Below are positions 1 through 9,929 of a DNA stretch of 64,000 nucleotides, piece by piece. The notes below the pieces were generated by a model. That model saw nothing but the letters and a program-made list of their open reading frames with translations, did no database searches and was not told the DNA's origin. This DNA comes from Burkholderia aenigmatica. Lineage in GTDB: Bacteria > Pseudomonadota > Gammaproteobacteria > Burkholderiales > Burkholderiaceae. Made by a program: the position numbers and the translations under genes. Position 1 is the stretch's first letter. Each line of letters starts with the position of its first letter. The DNA is taken from assembly GCF_902499175.1 (NCBI RefSeq), contig NZ_CABVQC010000004.1, positions 166,841 to 230,840 on the forward strand, written 5' to 3'.

Positions 1-2195
1 GCGGCGATCAGTTGCGCGCGACGGGGCAGACCAACCTGCGCGATGCGTTGGTGAAACTGTCGCCGTCGATCACACGGACCTCGAACTCCGGCGATACCGG
101 CGTATTGACCGACACGCTGTCGCTGCATGGCCTGACGCCCGACCACGTGCTCGTGCTGGTGAATGGCAAGCGCCGCCATACGACGGCCAACATCACGCTC
201 GACCCGGGCCTGAACCAGGGCTCGACCGGCGTGGATATCGATACCATTCCGGTGGGCCTGATCGACCATATCGAAGTGCTGCGTGACGGTGCTTCCGCGC
301 AGTACGGCTCCGACGCGATCGCGGGCGTGATCAACATTATCCTGAAGCGCAACACGCACGGCGGCGAACTCGCGACGACCAACGGACAGACGTATTCGGG
401 CGATGGCTTCAAGACCAGCGAATCCGCGACGATCGGCCTGAACATCGCCGACAAGGGTTTCCTCGATCTGAGCGCCGGATTCGACCGGCAGAACCATACG
501 ATCCGCACGGGGCCCGACGACTATTTCGGGCGGTTTCCGCAGGGGCAGGGCTATTACAACCCGATCCTCGGCGACCCGTCCAGCTCGCGCGAAACGGTCG
601 GCTTCAACGCCGGCTACTACCTCGGCGACGACGTCGAGCTCTACGGGTTCGGCACCTATGCGCACCGCAACGGCGACGCGTACCAGAATTATCGCCCGCC
701 GTCGGTCCTGCCGCAGGTCTACCCGAACGGGTTCGTGCCGGTCGAAACGATCAACGAGAACGATTACTCGGTGACGGCCGGTGTCAAAGGCAAGAACCTG
801 TTCGGCTGGGCATGGGATCTGAGCACGACCTATGGCGGCGACTACAGCGTGTTCGGGATGCGCAATTCCGCCAACACGGGGTTGTACGCGGCAACGGGAT
901 CAACGCCGACCGCCTTCCATCTGTCGACCGTCAGCAACACCCAGTTGACGAACAACCTCGACTTGTCGCGGGCGTTCAATGTCCCGCTGCTGCCCGCACC
1001 GCTGAATGTCGCCGTGGGCGTCGAGCAGCGTCGCGAAACCTATACGATCCGCAATGGCGAGCAGGCATCGTGGATCGACGGCGGGTCGGCTGCGTTGCCG
1101 GGCCTGGCGCCGGTCAGCGCAAGCGACATCTCGCGCAACGTGATCGGCACGTACGTCGATTTGTCGACCTACCTGACGCCGAAATGGCAGGTGAACCTGG
1201 CGGGCCGTTACGAGCACTACAACGACGTCGGTGACACGACCAACGGCAAGGTTTCCACCCGCTACCAGTTCTCGCCGGCCATCGCGGTTCGCGGCAGCGT
1301 GAGTTCGGGCTTTCGTGCGCCGTCGCTGGCCCAGGAGTCCTATACCAGCGTGACCACGTCGCCGGCCTCCGTGGGCGGCATCCTGGCAACGACGTCGCCC
1401 GGCGCGCGCCTGATCGGCGCGCAGGCGCTGAAGCCCGAGCAGTCGACCAGCTACAACTTCGGATTGGTGCTCAATCCCGTTCGCAACCTGCAGCTGACGA
1501 TCGACGCGTACCAGATCAATATCCGCAACCGGATCGTTCTTGGCGGAACCGCGTCGGGCGCCGCGGCCATCGCCGCGCTCGAAGGGGCGGGCCTGAGCGT
1601 GCCGGGCTCGGTGCCGGCATCGGCGGTCAGCGCAAGTTACTTCACCAACGGCGCGAACACGCGCACGCGCGGGATCGACCTCGCGGGCACCTATCACACC
1701 GGGTTCGGTCGCTACGGCCAGGTGGACTGGGATTTCGGCGTGAACCTGAATACGACTTCGGTCACGCACGTGGCGAACGGATCGAACGGGAAGCCGTCGC
1801 TGAACGGACAGCAGATCGCGTCGCTGTCCACGACGACGCCGAAGAACAAGATCATCATCGGCGGCACCTGGCGTCTCGACAAGTGGGCGGTCACGCTGCA
1901 TGAAACGCGCTACGGGAAGACCTCGGGCGAGGGGACGTACTTCGTCGGCCCGAACGCATTCTCGACGTCGCAGTTCGTTCACTACGAGGAAGCCGCGCGG
2001 TACGTGACCGACCTGGAAGTGCGCTATGACGTGACCAAGCAGTTCCAGATCGCGGCGGGCGCGCAAAACCTGTTCGACGTTCGCCCGAGCAAGCTGCCTG
2101 TCGAAACGCAACTGGAAGGTATTCAGTACAGCGGCGGCAGCACGATCGGCGTCAACGGCGGATTTTATTATCTGCGCGCGCGCTATCTGTTCTGA
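1..2195 (+). CDS. TonB-dependent outer-membrane receptor (5'-truncated by window edge)
   Basis: The reading frame is open from the first bases and the visible part begins inside the plug domain, so the start codon, signal peptide and TonB box lie upstream of the window. The plug signature RDGASAQYGSDAIAGVINI sits around visible residues 95-115, followed by a long beta-barrel region rich in alternating aromatic residues. The C-terminus YLRARYLF ends in Phe, as outer-membrane barrels do for BamA recognition. The family imports scarce ligands (siderophores, cobalamin, sugars, organosulfur compounds) using energy from TonB-ExbBD. The ligand cannot be read from sequence. The downstream genes, two flavin monooxygenases, an amino-acid type ABC transporter and a private TonB system, suggest a small organic nutrient rather than iron, but this is inference. 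Confidence 0.93.
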   Translation, partial: GDQLRATGQTNLRDALVKLSPSITRTSNSGDTGVLTDTLSLHGLTPDHVLVLVNGKRRHTTANITLDPGLNQGSTGVDIDTIPVGLIDHIEVLRDGASAQYGSDAIAGVINIILKRNTHGGELATTNGQTYSGDGFKTSESATIGLNIADKGFLDLSAGFDRQNHTIRTGPDDYFGRFPQGQGYYNPILGDPSSSRETVGFNAGYYLGDDVELYGFGTYAHRNGDAYQNYRPPSVLPQVYPNGFVPVETINENDYSVTAGVKGKNLFGWAWDLSTTYGGDYSVFGMRNSANTGLYAATGSTPTAFHLSTVSNTQLTNNLDLSRAFNVPLLPAPLNVAVGVEQRRETYTIRNGEQASWIDGGSAALPGLAPVSASDISRNVIGTYVDLSTYLTPKWQVNLAGRYEHYNDVGDTTNGKVSTRYQFSPAIAVRGSVSSGFRAPSLAQESYTSVTTSPASVGGILATTSPGARLIGAQALKPEQSTSYNFGLVLNPVRNLQLTIDAYQINIRNRIVLGGTASGAAAIAALEGAGLSVPGSVPASAVSASYFTNGANTRTRGIDLAGTYHTGFGRYGQVDWDFGVNLNTTSVTHVANGSNGKPSLNGQQIASLSTTTPKNKIIIGGTWRLDKWAVTLHETRYGKTSGEGTYFVGPNAFSTSQFVHYEEAARYVTDLEVRYDVTKQFQIAAGAQNLFDVRPSKLPVETQLEGIQYSGGSTIGVNGGFYYLRARYLF

Positions 2196-2346
2196 TCGAA
2201 CGACCATATCCATAGCAGAAATGACCGTAACGCTACGTTGATCCGTTATCCATAATAACTGGTCTGCCCGGTGTTTTCCGCTGTATCGGCACCCGCCGGA
2301 CGCCGCTTCGTGCCGGCGGGTCAGCCGTTCTAAAAGGTTGAGCTTC

Positions 2347-3348
2347 ATGTCTTATTCCCTTTCGATTCTCGACAAAAGCCCGATTGCAGAAGGGGCGAGC
2401 GCGCACGACGCACTGAATTTCACAATCGCGCTCGCGAAGCGTGCCGAAGCGCTCGGCTACAAGCGCTACTGGATCGCGGAACACCACGGCGCGCCCGGGC
2501 TCGCGAGCTCGGCACCGGAAATCGTCGTGTCGCATTTGCTCGCGCACACGTCCCGAATTCGCGTCGGATCGGGCGGCGTGATGCTTCAACATTACAGCCC
2601 TTACAAGGTCGCCGAATCGTTTCGCGTGCTGGCGTCCATCGCGCCCGGCCGCGTCGACCTCGGCGTGGGCAAGGCACCCGGCGGCCTGCCGCTCTCCACG
2701 CGCGCATTGCAGTGGTTTCACGACAAGTCGAAGAAGCCGGATTTCGCCGGACAACTCGCCGAGCTCGATGCGTTTCTCGGTGACGGCGTCGCACCGGATC
2801 ATCCGCTGGCCGGCGCGCTCGCGCTGCCTTCTCCTGCGGAGCCGCCGCAGCGGATCCTGCTGGGTGGCAGCCCGGAAAGCGCCGAACTGGCCGCGCGGCA
2901 TGGCTGGCAGTTCTGCTACGCAGGCCACTTCAACGGCGACGTTGCCAATATCGAGCGGTCGATCGACGTCTATCGCGACGCGACGGGCCGCGTGCCGCTG
3001 CTCGCGCTGTTCGCGGTCGCCGCGCAATCGTCCGACGACGCGAAACGTCAGGTGGGCGCACTGAGGATCTTCAAGCTGCGTTTCGGGAGCGGGCAGAGCG
3101 TCAACCTGCCGAGCGCGGAGGCGGCGGCCGATTTTGCGCGCCAGATCGGCGTGACCGACTACCGGATCGACGAGCTGCATCCGCAGGTGCTGGCCGGCAC
3201 CGCGCAAGAAGTGCATCGGGAACTGGATGCGCTGCATGAGCGCTTCGGCGTCGACGAGTTCGTGATCGACAACCCGGTGACGGACCCGGCGAAACGTCTT
3301 GCATCGCTCGAAGCGCTCGCACGCGTCGAGCAGCCGGTCGGCGTTTGA
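2347..3348 (+). CDS. LLM-class flavin-dependent oxidoreductase (MsnO8-like)
   Basis: A 333-residue luciferase-like TIM-barrel monooxygenase that would use reduced FMN and O2 to oxidise a small substrate in the cytoplasm. Typical sequence runs are YWIAEHHGAPGLASSAPE near residues 42-60 and GRVDLGVGKAPGG near 103-115, both characteristic of the MsnO8 subgroup of bacterial luciferase-like proteins. ATG at 2347 is chosen over the in-frame TTG at 2338 because AAAAGG at 2332-2337 lies 9 bases upstream. It is followed 42 bases later by an NtaA-type monooxygenase, and the two are probably co-transcribed. An FMN reductase is not present nearby, so reduced flavin would come from elsewhere. Substrate unknown; S-substituted amino acids or sulfonates are plausible from context. 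Confidence 0.88.
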   Translation: MSYSLSILDKSPIAEGASAHDALNFTIALAKRAEALGYKRYWIAEHHGAPGLASSAPEIVVSHLLAHTSRIRVGSGGVMLQHYSPYKVAESFRVLASIAPGRVDLGVGKAPGGLPLSTRALQWFHDKSKKPDFAGQLAELDAFLGDGVAPDHPLAGALALPSPAEPPQRILLGGSPESAELAARHGWQFCYAGHFNGDVANIERSIDVYRDATGRVPLLALFAVAAQSSDDAKRQVGALRIFKLRFGSGQSVNLPSAEAAADFARQIGVTDYRIDELHPQVLAGTAQEVHRELDALHERFGVDEFVIDNPVTDPAKRLASLEALARVEQPVGV

Positions 3349-3390
3349 TGGCGAGCGTCCCTTTTCCCTCTTCCGCATGCTGATCTGACC

Positions 3391-4713
3391 ATGACCCAAC
3401 GTAACCTGACATTCGGACTGATACTTCACGGCGCCGGCGGCCACATGAATTCGTGGAAGCATCCGGCCGGCCCGGCCGATGCGAGCGTCAATATCGATTT
3501 CGTCACCGGCATCGCGCAGAAGGCCGAAGCGAACGGCGTGGCATTCGTGTTCGTCGCGGACGGCCTCTACATCAACGAGAAATCGATTCCGCATTTCCTG
3601 AACCGCTTCGAGCCGATCTCGATCCTGTCCGCGCTTGCGACGGCGACATCGAAGATCGGGCTCGCCGGCACGCTGTCCACGTCGTATAGCCATCCGTTCA
3701 CGGTGGCGCGCCAGTTCGCATCGCTCGACCTGATCAGCGGCGGCCGTGCCGGCTGGAACGTCGTGACGTCGCCGCTCGAAGGGTCCGCGAAGAACTACGG
3801 CGGCGAACATCCGGATCACGCGCAGCGTTACGAGATCGCCGACGAATATCTGGAAACGGTGCAAGGCCTGTGGGACAGCTGGGACGACGACGCGTTCGTG
3901 CGCGACCGCGCGACCGGCCGCTTCTTCGACCGCGACAAGCTGCATCCGCTGAACCACAACGGCCGCTTTTTCAACGTGGCGGGGCCGCTGAACATCCAGC
4001 GCTCGCCGCAGGGGCAGCCAGTGATCTTCCAGGCCGGATCGTCGGATGCCGGCATCGCGCTGGCCGGCAAGTATGCGGATGCGGTGTTTACCCATGCGCC
4101 GTCGCTCGACGAGATGCGCGAATTTGCCGAACGCGTGCGCGACAGCGCGGAGGCGCACGGTCGCGCACGAACCGACGTGAAAATCTTCCCCGGCATCGGG
4201 CCGATCGTCGGCGCGACGCGTGAAGAAGCCGACGAGAAGTACCGCGCGATTCGCGACCTGCTCACGATCGACGAGGCGTTGGCCTACCTCGGCCGTTTCT
4301 TCGAGCATCACGATTTTTCGCAGTATCCGCTCGACGCGCCGTTTCCCGAGCTGGGTGAACTCGGCAGGAACAGCTTCCGCTCCACGACCGATCGCATCAA
4401 GGAAGAGGCGAGGAAAAACGGCTCGACGCTCAGAGAAGTGGCGCTTGAAGTAGCAACGCCGAAACCGGGGTTCATCGGCACCGGCGAGGAAGTCGCGGAC
4501 GAACTGATCCGCTGGTTCGATGCAGGCGCGGCCGACGGCTTCATCCTCGGCTTCCAGGTGCAGACCGAAGGGCTCGACGATTTCGTCCGTTACGTGATTC
4601 CGGCACTCGAAGCGCGAGGCCGCTACGACCGTGCGTTACCGGGTGCGACGCTGCGCGACCATCTCGGCTTGCCGCGTCGCGCGAGCCGCTACGCAACCAC
4701 AGAGACTGCGTGA
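3391..4713 (+). CDS. NtaA/SnaA/DszA-family FMN-dependent monooxygenase
   Basis: A 440-residue two-component flavin monooxygenase of the nitrilotriacetate/DszA group. Hallmarks are [12 protein letters not shown] near the N-terminus, [14 protein letters not shown] around residues 51-65, [25 protein letters not shown] around 102-126 and FQAGSSDAG near 212. These enzymes cleave C-N or C-S bonds using FMNH2 supplied by a separate reductase. Length matches the family (about 430-450). The next gene starts on the last base of its stop codon (TGATG at 4711-4715), so translation is coupled. A close paralogue lies at 10522-11865 and carries a stop codon. In Bacillus, relatives (YtnJ/CmoJ-type) act on S-alkylated N-acetylcysteines; applying that here is inference. 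Confidence 0.92.
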   Translation: MTQRNLTFGLILHGAGGHMNSWKHPAGPADASVNIDFVTGIAQKAEANGVAFVFVADGLYINEKSIPHFLNRFEPISILSALATATSKIGLAGTLSTSYSHPFTVARQFASLDLISGGRAGWNVVTSPLEGSAKNYGGEHPDHAQRYEIADEYLETVQGLWDSWDDDAFVRDRATGRFFDRDKLHPLNHNGRFFNVAGPLNIQRSPQGQPVIFQAGSSDAGIALAGKYADAVFTHAPSLDEMREFAERVRDSAEAHGRARTDVKIFPGIGPIVGATREEADEKYRAIRDLLTIDEALAYLGRFFEHHDFSQYPLDAPFPELGELGRNSFRSTTDRIKEEARKNGSTLREVALEVATPKPGFIGTGEEVADELIRWFDAGAADGFILGFQVQTEGLDDFVRYVIPALEARGRYDRALPGATLRDHLGLPRRASRYATTETA

Positions 4714-6524
4714 TGAACGACCTCTCCCGGATTGCCGGCCACGCACCGTTCGTGCCCGATACCGCGGCACCGGCGGGCCCCGACTACGCGGATTGCCGCG
4801 TCGTTCCCGCCCGCTATCCGGCGAGAACGGCCGGCACCGTCGCGGCGATCGTGCTGATCGCCGCTGTTCTCTATTCGGTGCTCGGCAACCCGCGCTGGGG
4901 CTGGAACGTCTTTGCTCACTGGTTTTTCTCTGAGGCCGTGCTCGCGGGCCTCGGGCAGACGCTGCTGTTGACGGCGCTCGGTGCGGTGCTCGGCTTCGCG
5001 CTGGCCATTCCGCTCGCGCTCGCGCGGCTCTCGCGTTCGCCGCTGTTGTCGTCGTGCTCGTGGGCGTACATCTGGCTGTTCCGCTCGATTCCGACCATCG
5101 TGCTGCTGCTGTTGCTGAACAATCTCGGCTATCTGTACGACACAGTCAGGCTGGGTATCCCGTTCACGGAGATCGTGTTCCTGCGCGGCCCGACCCCCGA
5201 CCTGATCACGCCGTTCATGGCGGCCATACTCGGGCTCACGCTGACGCAGGCCGCGTTTGCGGCAGAGGCGATCCGCGGCGGCATCCTGTCGGTTGATCAC
5301 GGGCAACGCGAAGCCGCGGCCGCGCTCGGGCTGCCGCGCGCGCGGCAGACCTGGCGCATCGTGTTGCCTCAGGCGATGCGCGCGATCCTGCCCGCCGCGT
5401 TCAATGACGTGATCGGCCTCGCGAAGGGCACGGCGGTCGTCTATATCCTCGCGATGCCGGATCTGTTCTACACGGTGCAGATCATTTACCACCGCAACCT
5501 CGAAGTGATCCCGATGCTGATGGTCGCGACTGTCTGGTATCTGGTGATCCTGACCGTGTTGTCGGCGATCCAGGTGCATATCGAGCGGCACTATGCGCGC
5601 GGTGCGACGCGCGACGCGGTCGCCGTGCCGGGCCTCGTCGCAGTCCGGCGCAGAGGCCGTCTTGCGGTCGACGCGCTGCTGTTCCGTGGCTCGGCGGCTG
5701 ACGCCCGGCCTGACGCTGCTGCCGCGCCGGGCGCGGAGACGGCCGGCTGGGCGAAGCAGCGCGTCGGCGCGGCCGTCGGCATTCACCGCGTATCGAAGAG
5801 CTTCGGATCGCTGAAGGTGCTCGACAACGTATCGCTGGCGATCCCGTCCGGGAGCGTGACGGTCGTGCTCGGGCAGTCGGGATCGGGCAAGTCGACGCTG
5901 TTGCGCACCATCAACCATCTGGAGCGTGTGGACGAGGGGTTCATCGACATCGACGGCGAGCTGGTCGGCTATCGCCGCGACGGGCGCACGCTTTACGAAC
6001 TCAAGGAAAAGGACATCCTGCGCCGCCGCGCCGAAGTCGGCATGGTGTTCCAGAGCTTCAACCTGTTCCCGCATTTGACCGTGCTCGAGAACATCGTCGA
6101 GGCGCCGGTGGCGGCCGGCCTGTCGCGTGCCGAGGCGGAAGCGGAAGCACGCACGCTGCTTGCCCGGGTGGGCCTCGCCGGCAAGGCCGACGCGTGGCCG
6201 CGTCAGTTGTCCGGCGGGCAGCAGCAGCGCGTCGCGATCGCACGCGCGCTTGCGCTGAAGCCGAAGGTGTTGCTGTTCGACGAGCCGACTTCCGCGCTCG
6301 ATCCGGAACTCGTGAACGAAGTGCTCGACGTGATTCGTCAGCTTGCCCGTTCCGGCACCACGCTGATCATCGTCACGCACGAAATCGGTTTTGCGCGGGA
6401 AGTGGCGGACACGATCGTTTTCATGGACGGCGGGCGCGTCGTCGAGTCTGGGCCGCCGTCGGCGGTGCTGACGGCCCCCGCGCATCCGCGTACGCGCGAG
6501 TTCCTGTCGAAGGTGCTGTCGTAG
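4713..6524 (+). CDS. Polar amino-acid ABC transporter, permease fused to ATPase
   Basis: A single 603-residue chain joins a HisM/GlnP-type inner-membrane permease and a HisP/GlnQ-type ATPase. The N-terminal half has several hydrophobic spans and the coupling-helix motif REAAAALGLPRARQTW around residue 195. The C-terminal half has Walker A GQSGSGKST (about 387-395), the signature LSGGQQQRV (about 499) and Walker B VLLFDEPTSALD (about 520). Separate polypeptides are the norm in this family, so the fusion is unusual though known in beta-proteobacteria. ATG at 4713 overlaps the preceding stop. No periplasmic binding protein is encoded in this operon; the nearest on the same strand is at 14995. 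Probable role: inner-membrane uptake of the substrate that the neighbouring monooxygenases attack. Confidence 0.92.
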   Translation: MNDLSRIAGHAPFVPDTAAPAGPDYADCRVVPARYPARTAGTVAAIVLIAAVLYSVLGNPRWGWNVFAHWFFSEAVLAGLGQTLLLTALGAVLGFALAIPLALARLSRSPLLSSCSWAYIWLFRSIPTIVLLLLLNNLGYLYDTVRLGIPFTEIVFLRGPTPDLITPFMAAILGLTLTQAAFAAEAIRGGILSVDHGQREAAAALGLPRARQTWRIVLPQAMRAILPAAFNDVIGLAKGTAVVYILAMPDLFYTVQIIYHRNLEVIPMLMVATVWYLVILTVLSAIQVHIERHYARGATRDAVAVPGLVAVRRRGRLAVDALLFRGSAADARPDAAAAPGAETAGWAKQRVGAAVGIHRVSKSFGSLKVLDNVSLAIPSGSVTVVLGQSGSGKSTLLRTINHLERVDEGFIDIDGELVGYRRDGRTLYELKEKDILRRRAEVGMVFQSFNLFPHLTVLENIVEAPVAAGLSRAEAEAEARTLLARVGLAGKADAWPRQLSGGQQQRVAIARALALKPKVLLFDEPTSALDPELVNEVLDVIRQLARSGTTLIIVTHEIGFAREVADTIVFMDGGRVVESGPPSAVLTAPAHPRTREFLSKVLS

Positions 6525-6557
6525 TGATGCCGTGGACATGCACCGGCACCACGGCAA

Positions 6558-7616
6558 ATGACGAAGGATGAAAAAGTGAGCAACGTACGCATTGATCATA
6601 TTGCCTTCCTGACACCGGGAAACTATCCCGACGAAGACGCGAGCGCGGGATTCGAGCGGACGCTCGAACTGTTCCGCATGGGCGAGGCGCTCGGTTACGA
6701 CAGCGCGTGGGTGCGGCAGCGCCATCTCGAGCGCGCCGTATCGTCGGCCGCCACGTTTCTCGCGGCGGCGAGCCAGCGGACGACGCGGATCGGACTCGGT
6801 GCGGCGGTGATCCAGATGGGCTACGAGAATCCGTTCCGGCTCGCCGAGGATCTCGCGACCGTGGACGTGCTGTCGAACGGGCGGCTCAACGTCGGGCTCA
6901 GCGCGGGCGCACCGAATCACGGCGCTCTGCTGGGCGAGCGGCTGTTCGACACCGATCCGGACCTGGTCGACTTTTCGCATGCGCGCGTGGCGCGCCTGCG
7001 CCGCAATCTCGCCGGCGACTGGCTCGGTGACGACGACACGTTCGTGGAGTCGGCCGCGGGCCGGGTGCGGCCGCGCGTGAGCCCTTATGCGCCCGGATTG
7101 ACGGACCGGCTCTGGTATGGAGGGGGCTCGAGGCGCTCGATCGAGTGGGCCGCCAGAAACGGCTTCAACCTGCTGATCGGCAACCTGACGACGGGCGAGG
7201 GGACCGACAGTTACGTCGACGCCCAGCTCCGGCAGCTTGAGCTGTACCGCGCTCACTGGAGCGAGGCCGTCGCCCCGCGGATCGCGCTGGGGCGCGTGAT
7301 CGTGCCGACCGACGGTGCGAATGCACGCGAGCGCGAACGCTATCGCGCGTTTGCCGATGCTCGCCATGCGCGGACGCTCGCGCCGCAGGGTGAGCGGCGC
7401 ACGCTGTTCGCGCCGGATCTCGTCGGCTCCTCGGACGAGATCGTGGAGCGGCTGCTTGCTGACCCGGTGGTCGGACAGGTGCGGGAGCTGCGCCTCGAAT
7501 TGCCTTACGACCTGCCGTTCGAGAATTACCGGCAGATCCTGGAGGACTTCATCACGCATATCGCGCCGGCGCTCGGATGGCAGCCGGTTGGCCGGCGAGA
7601 GCCCGCCGCGGCCTGA
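6558..7616 (+). CDS. LLM-class flavin-dependent oxidoreductase
   Basis: A 352-residue luciferase-like monooxygenase, a different subgroup from the protein at 2347. Recognisable features are FRMGEALGYDSAWVRQRHLE near residues 35-55, a beta-strand block TRIGLGAAVIQMGYENPFRLAED around 76-100, and NGRLNVGLSAGAP near 109-121. ATG at 6558 starts 33 bases after the ABC transporter stop and continues the same direction, so it is likely in the same operon. It would need reduced flavin from an external reductase. The substrate is not evident; presence of two LLM and two NtaA-type enzymes in one locus suggests sequential oxidation steps or several related substrates. Confidence 0.88.
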   Translation: MTKDEKVSNVRIDHIAFLTPGNYPDEDASAGFERTLELFRMGEALGYDSAWVRQRHLERAVSSAATFLAAASQRTTRIGLGAAVIQMGYENPFRLAEDLATVDVLSNGRLNVGLSAGAPNHGALLGERLFDTDPDLVDFSHARVARLRRNLAGDWLGDDDTFVESAAGRVRPRVSPYAPGLTDRLWYGGGSRRSIEWAARNGFNLLIGNLTTGEGTDSYVDAQLRQLELYRAHWSEAVAPRIALGRVIVPTDGANARERERYRAFADARHARTLAPQGERRTLFAPDLVGSSDEIVERLLADPVVGQVRELRLELPYDLPFENYRQILEDFITHIAPALGWQPVGRREPAAA

Positions 7617-7778
7617 TGCGATCGACATGACCTTCCCTCGAATGGAGCACGTGATCGAAGTCGGCGATGGAGCGGATGCGGCCGGGCACGCCGCGCGTGC
7701 CCGGCGCGTGCGCACGGCTCGCGTCGCGTGGCGCGCCGGCGGCGACGCACTTTCGACCTCGTTGCAACTGGACCGAAC

Positions 7779-8474
7779 ATGACAACCGCTTCTCAATCCC
7801 GGCTCGCGGCAATCGGCCGCCCGCGCCGCTTCGGCAACAAGCAGACTCACCCGGTACGCCGCTTCGGCGGCATCGCGATCGCGATCGTCCTGCATCTCCT
7901 TCTGATCTGGGCGCTCGTGAACGGTCTCGCGACCCGGGTCGTCCAGATCGTCCAGCAACCGATCGAGACGCGAATCATCGTGCCGGTGAAACCACCTCCG
8001 CCGCCTCCGCCGCCGAAGCCGGTCGAGAAGGTCGTGTCGAAGCCGCGAGTGGCACCGCCGCCGCCGCCGTTCGTGCCGCCGCCCGAGGTGCGCGTGCAGG
8101 CGCCGCCGCCGCCGACCATCACGCATCAGGACGTGCCGGCGCCGAGCGCCCCGGTGCACGAGGCACCGCCCGCGCCGGCGCCGGTGCCGGTCGCGAAGCC
8201 GGTGAACCACGAGATCGGCGTGGTCTGCCCGAATTCGGATGAAGTCCGATCGTCGATCGTCTATCCGCCGGAGGCGCAGGACAACAACATCACGGGCGAT
8301 GTCACGGTCGAATTTACGGTGGACCCGGACGGCCACGTCGCGAACCTGCGGGTCGCGCAGCCGGCCGACCCGGTGCTCAATCGTGCGGCGCTCAACGCGG
8401 TCAAGCGCTTTCACTGCATTGCGCAGGGGCAGCCCGTGCGCGTGCGCGTCCCGTTTTCCTTCAACCTGAATTGA
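7779..8474 (+). CDS. tonB: TonB energy-transducing protein
   Basis: A 231-residue inner-membrane-anchored periplasmic protein that passes proton-motive energy from ExbBD to outer-membrane receptors. A single N-terminal membrane helix (GGIAIAIVLHLLLIWALVNGL, roughly residues 29-49) contains the His typical of the TonB anchor (SxxxH-like). It is followed by a Pro-rich/Lys-Pro spacer (KPPPPPPPPKPVEKV) and a C-terminal TonB domain with VIYPPEAQ-type and GDVTVEFTVDPDGHV motifs. ATG at 7779 is chosen because the longer frame upstream is Arg-rich and unlike TonB. It is followed by exbB, exbD, exbD, so the cluster has a complete private energy system for the receptor at the window start. Confidence 0.93.
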   Translation: MTTASQSRLAAIGRPRRFGNKQTHPVRRFGGIAIAIVLHLLLIWALVNGLATRVVQIVQQPIETRIIVPVKPPPPPPPPKPVEKVVSKPRVAPPPPPFVPPPEVRVQAPPPPTITHQDVPAPSAPVHEAPPAPAPVPVAKPVNHEIGVVCPNSDEVRSSIVYPPEAQDNNITGDVTVEFTVDPDGHVANLRVAQPADPVLNRAALNAVKRFHCIAQGQPVRVRVPFSFNLN

Positions 8475-8543
8475 CGCAGGCCACGGCGAGACGTTCGGCC
8501 GGGCCAGTTTTACGAATCGACACACGACGCATACGGAGTCCTT

Positions 8544-9482
8544 ATGAACAAGCGCTTTCGCGCCGCAGTCGCGGCAAGTCTGATGATAACGGCCGGCATC
8601 GGCGGCACGCTGATCGCACCGCAAGCCGTGCTTGCACAGCAGGCGGGGGCATCCACGCCGAGCCAGGCGGCTTCCGGCGCGGCACTGACCTCGGCGGCAC
8701 CGGCTGCCGCAAGTGCGGCCGATCATGCGGTGCCGCCGCCCGAACCGGCGACGTCGGCAACGGTCGAGAATCCGTACGGGCTGGGCGCCCTGTGGGCGAA
8801 CGGCGACTTCGTCGCCCGCTTCGTGCTCGGGCTGCTCGTGGTCATGTCGCTCGGCAGCTGGTACATCATGATCACGAAGTTCGTCGAGCAGGCGCGGGCG
8901 AACGGCCGCGCGAAATCGGCCGACGAACAGGTCTGGAATGCGCCGACGCTGGCCGAGGGCGCCGCTCAGCTCGACGATGCGTCGCCGTTTCGCTTCATCG
9001 CCGAGAATGCGATCGAGGCGGGCGAACACCACGACACCGCGCTGCTCGATTCGGTCGACCGCAATACCTGGATCGACCTGAACATCGAGCGTTCGATCAC
9101 CAGCGTGTCGAACCGGCTGCAGGACGGCCTGGCCTTTCTGGGCACGGTGGGTTCCACCGCGCCGTTCGTCGGCCTGTTCGGCACGGTGTGGGGCATCTAT
9201 CACGCGCTGACCGCCATCGGCATCGCGGGCCAGGCGTCGATCGACAAGGTTGCCGGCCCGGTGGGCGAGGCGCTGATCATGACCGCGATCGGCCTGGCCG
9301 TGGCCGTGCCGGCCGTGCTCGGCTACAACTTCCTCGTGCGCCGCAACAAGTCCGTGATGGAGCGCGTGCGCGATTTCGGCGCGCAACTGCACACGGTATT
9401 GCTCGCAGGTGGCAGACGCGCGGCGGGCGGCATCGCGACGCCGGCGGCACAGGCGCCGCAGGCGCTGGCGGTTCAGTCGTAA
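8544..9482 (+). CDS. exbB: ExbB-type proton channel subunit (MotA/TolQ/ExbB family)
   Basis: A 312-residue inner-membrane protein. It has a cleavable-looking N-terminal signal followed by an Ala/Pro-rich stretch (about residues 30-75), then three membrane spans: one near FVARFVLGLLVVMSLGSWYIM, and two near GTVGSTAPFVGLFGTVWGIYHAL and ALIMTAIGLAVAVPAVLGYNFLV. GSTAPFVGLFGTVWGI is the ExbB/TolQ family signature. With ExbD it forms the proton-driven motor for TonB. The extended N-terminus resembles the longer ExbB variants seen in many proteobacteria. It sits between tonB and two exbD genes on the same strand. Confidence 0.94.
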   Translation: MNKRFRAAVAASLMITAGIGGTLIAPQAVLAQQAGASTPSQAASGAALTSAAPAAASAADHAVPPPEPATSATVENPYGLGALWANGDFVARFVLGLLVVMSLGSWYIMITKFVEQARANGRAKSADEQVWNAPTLAEGAAQLDDASPFRFIAENAIEAGEHHDTALLDSVDRNTWIDLNIERSITSVSNRLQDGLAFLGTVGSTAPFVGLFGTVWGIYHALTAIGIAGQASIDKVAGPVGEALIMTAIGLAVAVPAVLGYNFLVRRNKSVMERVRDFGAQLHTVLLAGGRRAAGGIATPAAQAPQALAVQS

Positions 9483-9494
9483 GCGGGGCGCGTC

Positions 9495-9917
9495 ATGGCA
9501 ATCAGTGTCGGCGGTGACGACAACGACGAGGTTATCTCGGCGATCAACACGACGCCGCTCGTGGACGTGATGCTGGTGTTGCTGATCATCTTCCTGATCA
9601 CGATTCCGGTGGTGACCCATACGATCCAGGTGCAGTTGCCGGCGGAGCGCGTCCAGCCGTTGCAGACGCAGCCGAAAAGCATCGAGATCGCGGTGAACCG
9701 GCAGGGCGACGTTTTCTGGGGCACGGAGCATGTGGATTTGCCGACGCTGGTGGCCCGGCTGAAAGACGTGTCGGCTCAGGCGCCGCAGCCGGACGTGCAC
9801 GTGCGCGGCGACCAGGCCACGCCGTATCAGTACATCGGCAAGGTGGTAACCGCGTGCGAGCGGGCCGGGATCGGCAAGGTCGCCTTCATAACGCAACCGC
9901 CCGCACGGGGCGGCTAG
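9495..9917 (+). CDS. exbD: ExbD-type TonB-motor subunit, first copy
   Basis: A 140-residue protein with one N-terminal membrane helix (VDVMLVLLIIFLITIPVV) preceded by NTTPLVDVM, where the Asp is the family's essential protonatable residue. The periplasmic part is a short alpha/beta domain. It starts 12 bases after the exbB stop and is followed 12 bases later by a second exbD. Two tandem ExbD proteins with one ExbB is a known arrangement in Burkholderia and Xanthomonas relatives, where the copies may not be interchangeable. Confidence 0.94.
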   Translation: MAISVGGDDNDEVISAINTTPLVDVMLVLLIIFLITIPVVTHTIQVQLPAERVQPLQTQPKSIEIAVNRQGDVFWGTEHVDLPTLVARLKDVSAQAPQPDVHVRGDQATPYQYIGKVVTACERAGIGKVAFITQPPARGG

Positions 9918-9929
9918 GGAGTTCGAACG

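Noticed and set aside
2196..2346. Riboswitch or sulfur-responsive leader before the first LLM gene
   Set aside because: The 151-base spacer shows no recognisable SAM or other riboswitch core.
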